DNA of 64,000 bases from Trema orientale. Taxonomy: Eukaryota; Streptophyta; Magnoliopsida; Rosales; Cannabaceae. The stretch covers positions 287,276 to 351,275 of the forward strand of contig JXTC01000303.1 of NCBI GenBank assembly GCA_002914845.1. Direction: 5' to 3'. This document shows, piece after piece, positions 58,984 through 64,000 of this stretch (position 1 is its first letter; each line of letters opens with the position of its first letter). The position numbers and the translations under genes are program-made. The notes below the pieces were generated by a model. That model worked only from the letters and a program-made list of their open reading frames with translations, did not search any database and was not told the DNA's origin.

Positions 58984-61900
58984 ATGTCAACCTCGAATCT
59001 TATTATCGCTTTATTCGCAAACGAAAAATTAAATGGAGATAATTTTGTCAAGTGAAAAAGTAATATGAATATCGTGCTTATTAGTGAAGACTACAAGTAT
59101 GTGATTACGGATGAATGTCTTCCACAACCCACCACTAATGCTGCTCATGTTGTACGAGAAAGTTATAAAAAATAGACTCATGCCAACAATAAAGCTCGTT
59201 GCTACATATTAGCAGACATGACCGATGTACTTAGAGCTAAGTACGAAAGGATGGAGACTACTTATGAGATAATAGAATCCCTCCAGGTCATGTTTGGGGA
59301 ACAATCTGATCAATCTCATCACAACGCCATCAAAAAAGCTATGAATGCGAATATGAAGAGGGGAACTCCAGTGACAGATTATGTTTTGAAAATTATCAAT
59401 TACTTTGGAGAGGCAGAAGTCCATAGAGCTACGATCGATAATCGTACCCAAGTGAGTATGATTCTGGAATCACTCTAACATGAATTTCTTCAGTTCAAGA
59501 GCAACTATTTTATGAACAAGTTGAATTATACAATGACTCAACTGCTCAATGTGCTGCAAACCTTCGAATCGATATCGAAAGATAAAGGTAGTTTAGCAAC
59601 TGTTACTGAAGTAAATATTACAGAAGAAAATCCCTCTACCTCTAACAAATATAAGAAAAGGAAAAGCAAGGGTGCCTCTGGGTCCAAGGCTAAAAAGAGC
59701 AAGAAGGGCAATATAAGCACCAAGAAGCACAACTCCAAGGACAAGAAAACTAAGGAAAAATATTTTCACTACGGAGTTGAAGGACATTGGAAAAGAAACT
59801 AAACTATAACAAGCATCTCTCTAAATTAAAAGAGAAGAAGAAAGGTAAATATGATTTACTTATTTTAGAAGCTTGTTTAGTGGAAGAAAGTTTATCTGAT
59901 ATATCTCCCTGAATAGTAGATTCAGGAGCCACTAATTATGCTTGTTCTTATTTGCAGATGCTTAGTTTTTTAACGGAGCTTGCCGACAGGGAATTCACGA
60001 TAAGAGTGGACAATAGAGCTAAAGTTTTGGTAAAAGCAGTGGGAGTCGTCCGTCTTCATTTTAGGAATAGATTTTTATTATTGAATAATGTTTATTTTAT
60101 TCTCGATTTTTATAGGCATTTAATTTCTATTTCAAGACTATTTGAATAAATATTTAGTGTTTCTTTTCTTGACAATGAGATTATTATTTCTAGAAAAGAT
60201 TTGAATATTTGTTCTACAAAAATGGATAATAAACTTTACATGTTAAAGTCAAAGGAACAATCACTGCTTAATACCGAAATGTTTAAAGTAGAACATCCCA
60301 AACCTAAAAAGTAAAAAGTTTCTCACGCTGACGATACATATCTTTGGGACCTTAGGTTAGGGCATATCAATCTAGATAGGATAAACAGACTTGTAAAGAT
60401 TGGTCCTTTAAAAGAGCTAAAAGTTAGCACTCTACCAGTTTGTGAATCTTGTCTAGAAAGAAAAATGACTAAGAGACCTTTTACAACAAAGGGTAAAAGG
60501 ACCAAAGAACCACTTGTACTTATACATAGTGATATATGTGGTCCATTAAATATACAAAGAAGAGGCGGTTATGAATATTTTGTCACATTTATTGACGATT
60601 ATTCAAGATATGGATACGTGTACTTAATGCAAAAAAAATCTGAAACTTTTAAAAAGTTCAAAGAATTCACAGTAGAATCTAAAATGCAATTAGGTAAGTC
60701 ATTAAAAATTCTTCGATCATATCAAGAAGGTGAATATCTCGATAATAAATTTAAGGATCACTTGCTGGAGAATGGCATCTTATCCCAACTCACAGCACCT
60801 AGAACACTACAACAAAATGATGTTGTAAAAAGGAGAAACTGAATGTTACTTGATATGGTTAAATTAATGATGAGCTACTATTCCTTACCACTCTTATTCT
60901 GGGGCTATGTAGTACAAACCACTGCATACATTTTGAATGCAGTACCTTCCAAGTCTATCTAAAAGATACCTTTAGAATTGTGGAATGTGCGTAGACCTAA
61001 TTTACGTCACATATACATATGGAGGTGTCTAGCACATATACTGAAAGAAAAGACTGGAAGCTAGAACCACGCATAGAGGTTTACTTATTTATAGGTAATC
61101 TAAAAAGCACAAGAGGAGGTTGTTTTATAGTCCTCAAGAGAAAAAGGTATTTGTATTGACAAATGTCACTTTTCTTGAAAATGACTATATGATAGATTTC
61201 AAACCTCGAAGTAAAGTTATACTAGAGGAATTACTTTTTGATCAGATCAGACCATGGCCAATAATAGTTGTTGAATGACCTTGGTAACTCAATATAGTGG
61301 GAGGATTATTAGACCACCTACTCGCTAAAAGGGCATTGAAGAAGCACATGTTGTTGTTTTCGATAGTAGCTAAGATGACTCGCTGACATACAAGTATGTA
61401 TTGAAAGATTCTGATAAGAAAAAATGGCGAGAGACTTTGAATCAAAAAATGGAATCCATGTATTCCAATTCTATTTGGGAACTTGTAGATCCACCTAAAA
61501 ATATCATGCCCATAAGATGTAAATAGATCTATAAAAGAAAAAAAGGTATAGGAAGAAAAGTTGAAACATTCAAGGCCAGTTTAGTGGCAAAGGGTTATAC
61601 CCAAAAAAAAAAAGAGTTGATTATGAAGAGACTTTTTTTCCAGTAGCTATGTTTAAATCCATACACATACTCTTATCTTTTGATGCATATTTAGACTATG
61701 AAATATGGTAAATAGACGTCAAAATAGCTTTTCTGAATGGCTATCTTGAAGAAAGTATCTATATGGTACAACTAAAAGGTTTTGTAGCTAAAGGTCAAGA
61801 GTAGAAAGTCTACAAGCTACTTAGGTCCATTTATGGACTTAAGCAAGCTTCAAGGTCATAGAATCTAAGATTCGATGAGACGATCAAATCTTATGATTTC

Positions 61901-62984
61901 GATCAAAATATTGATAAACCTTGTATATACAAGTACATCAAAGATAAGAAAGTGGTCTTTCTAGTTCTTTATGTAGATGATATTTTATTCATTGGGAATG
62001 ATGTGGAAACATTATCTAATGTTTAAAAAAATGGCCAGTCGAGTAATTCCAAATGAAGGAATTGGGAGAAGAAAGTTATGTATTTGGGATCCATATTATT
62101 CGAGATCGCAAGAACAGATTTTTGGTATACTGTCTCAAGCATCTTATATTGATAAGATGCTCATTTATTTTTTGATACAAAACTCCAAGAAAGGACAATA
62201 ACTTTCTCGACATTAAGTTATCCTTTCTAAGGAACAATGTTCGAAGACACCTCAAGAGGAAGAGGATATGAGACAAGTTCCTTATATGTCTATAGTTGGC
62301 AGCCTTATGTATGTCATATTGTGTACTAGGCCTGACATATGTTACACAGTAGGGATAATCAGTCGTTTTCAATCAAATCTAGGATTAGATCACTAGATAG
62401 TAGTAAAGCATATTCTTAAGTATCTTAAGAGAATAAGAAATTATATGCTAGTAAAAACGAGAAATTATATGCTAGTTTATTTAAGTATGGACTTGATTCA
62501 TACCGGTTACACTGATTCTAATTTTCAATCAGACAAAGATACTCGAAAGTTGATGTCTAGTTCAGTGTTCACTCTTGATGGTACAGCCATTGTATGGAGA
62601 AGTGATAAACAATCCAACACTGCATATTCTACTCTAGAAGCAGAATACATAACAGCTTGTGAAGTAGCTAAAGAAGCAATTCGGCTCAGAAAGTTCTTTA
62701 TTAATTTGGAAATTGTTCCGAATATGGATACGCCATTGACTTTATATTGCGACAACAGTAGAGCGATAGTGAATTCAAAAGAAATGAGAAGTCAAATGAG
62801 AAGAAAGCATATAGAGAGAAAGTATCATCTAATTAGAGAGATAATACATCGAGGAGATGTGATACCTATGAAGATAGCATCTAAAAACAACATTGTTGAT
62901 CCTTATACAAAGACGCTTCTTGCGAAGTCTTTTGAGAGTCACTTAGAAGATTTAGGATTGAGAGACATGTCTCACCTGCTTTAG
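58984..62984 (+). pseudogene. gag-pol of the old copia element (many stops and frame shifts)
   Basis: Gag from ATG 58984 (ALFANEKLNGDNF; MTDVLRAKYERMETTYE, 59218) has in-frame stops at about 59056 and 59173. The zinc knuckle at about 59760 has Tyr in place of two Cys. Protease DSGATNYACS lies at about 59920. Integrase: LRLGHINLDR (60355), HSDICGPL (60525), a second site RSYQEGEY where the catalytic Asp is lost, and an end site where the Glu is Lys. RT is scattered over several frames (61440-62200; VAKGYTQ, about 61590). RNase H at 62445-62984 is the best-preserved part (YTDSNFQSDKDTRK, STLEAEYI, YCDNSRAI). A local duplication of AGAAATTATATGCTAGT is at 62437-62477. Clearly inactive. Confidence 0.88.
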
Positions 62985-62998
62985 AGCAAGTGAGAGAT

Positions 62999-64000
62999 TG
63001 TTAGGGTTTATGCCCTAAAAGTATGTATATTTCGGATATTTGCTGAATTAATAAAATTATATTTTTCTATTTGAATTTATGCATAATTTATATGTCTTTG
63101 AATATTATAAAATCTCTAGTTTATTTATGTGACTATGAATTTAGTATATAAGTGTTATATGCATGAGGATTAAATTTATAGATAATAAATTAAACATAGT
63201 CCGTAATAATTAAATAAAGTTTAGGATTTTTAATTAAATATTATTGGTACTATCCATTAACAGCGAGAGCGAGAATGTAATAGTCTTATCCGGACTATTA
63301 ATGTGTTGACATCACAATGGAGGTACTTTATATAAGTTGATTATATAGGACTGGACCAGACATTATTTGAATCTCGTATAAATTTTGTTATCTATTAAGA
63401 GTTCAAATAATGTCGCTAGATGAACATATATAGATCAATCTTAATCCTGAGTAGTTATAGACTCCTATTTATAATATTATGTTCTTTAACATACTAGTTA
63501 AATGTATGTTTCTAAACAGACTAAAACATTTGTATCTTGGGAGCATAATGAGATGAGTAGCTAGAAAAATGTTGCTTACAGATATGGAATCAATTCCTTC
63601 CAGAAGGAAGGTAGAAAGATGATTCCCTTGTGTATTGATTCAGGACTTGAACAGTTTGAGTACTCAATTTATAATAGACTTATAAATTAATTGTTCATTG
63701 GAGAATCAACAGAATATAAAGATAAAGATGTAATTAGAGAGGTAAACGGAAATTGATCTAGTTCCAGTTATGAATCGTCTATGGAGGATTGAACTATATG
63801 TAATGATTCGTTGTTTTCAGAGTAAATTAATTCTGTAATTTCAAGAGTACAATTTCAGATTTTTATTGGAGTAATACTTGAATTAATAAATTAGAAAAAT
63901 TAATTAAAGAGTTTAATTAATTGTTATAATTTATTAGAGCTTGAATTATAAGTCCATATATCCCCAATTCCACCCCTTATAAACATTGTACTTAGATATT
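62999..64000 (+). repeat. 3' LTR of the old copia element (truncated by window end)
   Basis: Starts TGTTAGGGTTTATGCCC after a weak purine tract (GCAAGTGAGAGAT). It aligns with 50899-51754 and then directly with 55744-55790, without the gypsy insert. Confidence 0.88.

Larger units (their letters stand above)
50899..64000 (+). mobile_element. Old Ty1/copia retrotransposon with nested gypsy insertion (runs off the window)
   Basis: The 5' LTR starts TGTTAGGGTTTATGTCC at 50899 and the 3' LTR starts identically at 62999. Between them are, in order: the rest of the 5' LTR (split by a gypsy element), primer site 56620-56631, leader, gag from 58984 and pol to 62984. The 3' LTR is cut by the window end; from the 5' copy its length should be about 1.73 kb, ending near 64.7 kb. 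The LTRs differ by many substitutions and indels and the ORFs are broken, so the insertion is old. Confidence 0.9.

Overview
The window is nuclear DNA of a flowering plant, most likely a eudicot. It is AT-rich, has GT-AG introns, Ty1/copia and Ty3/gypsy LTR retrotransposons of plant type, MITEs and a plant cyclin T gene. The species cannot be fixed from sequence alone.

Only one gene looks intact: a cyclin-T1 gene on the + strand (5' UTR exon near 17660-17873; coding exons 18982-31222). Its 9.4-kb fourth coding intron holds a Harbinger-type MITE (20966-26214), which is split by a young antisense Ty1/copia element (21067-26023, LTRs differing at one base, 5-bp TSD). The same intron also holds a long-TIR transposon (26920-28086), another MITE and an old internal duplication.

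Left of it: (a) 1-6999 is the 3' half of a Sirevirus-like copia element, with a broken pol, an extra ORF, four polypurine tracts and a 3' LTR; (b) 7014-9590 (-) is a FAR1/FRS-type gene (MULE-derived transcription factor family) broken by a solo LTR (7183-8823) with a 5-bp TSD; (c) 9965-12563 is a second solo LTR of 2.6 kb, which carries an array of about ten hairpins with a constant 13-nt loop and compensating stem changes; (d) 12569-17500 is duplicated non-coding DNA plus MITEs.

Right of it: a SINE-like tRNA relic (about 31.8 kb), a 1.3-kb self-complementary array of GGTTAC/TAGT-type motifs (32.27-33.56 kb), a possible small spliced unit on the - strand (33.76-35.32 kb) and small MITEs. A Ty3/gypsy Tat-like element fills 37.2-49.0 kb. 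Its 5' LTR and gag start are inverted relative to its gag end, pol and 3' LTR, giving two 2.1-kb inverted LTRs. After an AT-rich spacer with a triplicated repeat, an old copia element runs from 50899 past the window end. Its 5' LTR was invaded by an internally deleted gypsy element (51755-55738, TSD ATAGA), and its leader contains a cluster of nine TCGAC-N4-GTCGA palindromes.

The best candidates for undescribed signals are the covarying hairpin array in the 2.6-kb LTR, the GTTGCAAC palindrome shared by coding and LTR parts of the Sirevirus, the TCGAC/GTCGA palindrome cluster, and the inverted-LTR gypsy structure. All lie in transposon-derived DNA, and their functions are inference.
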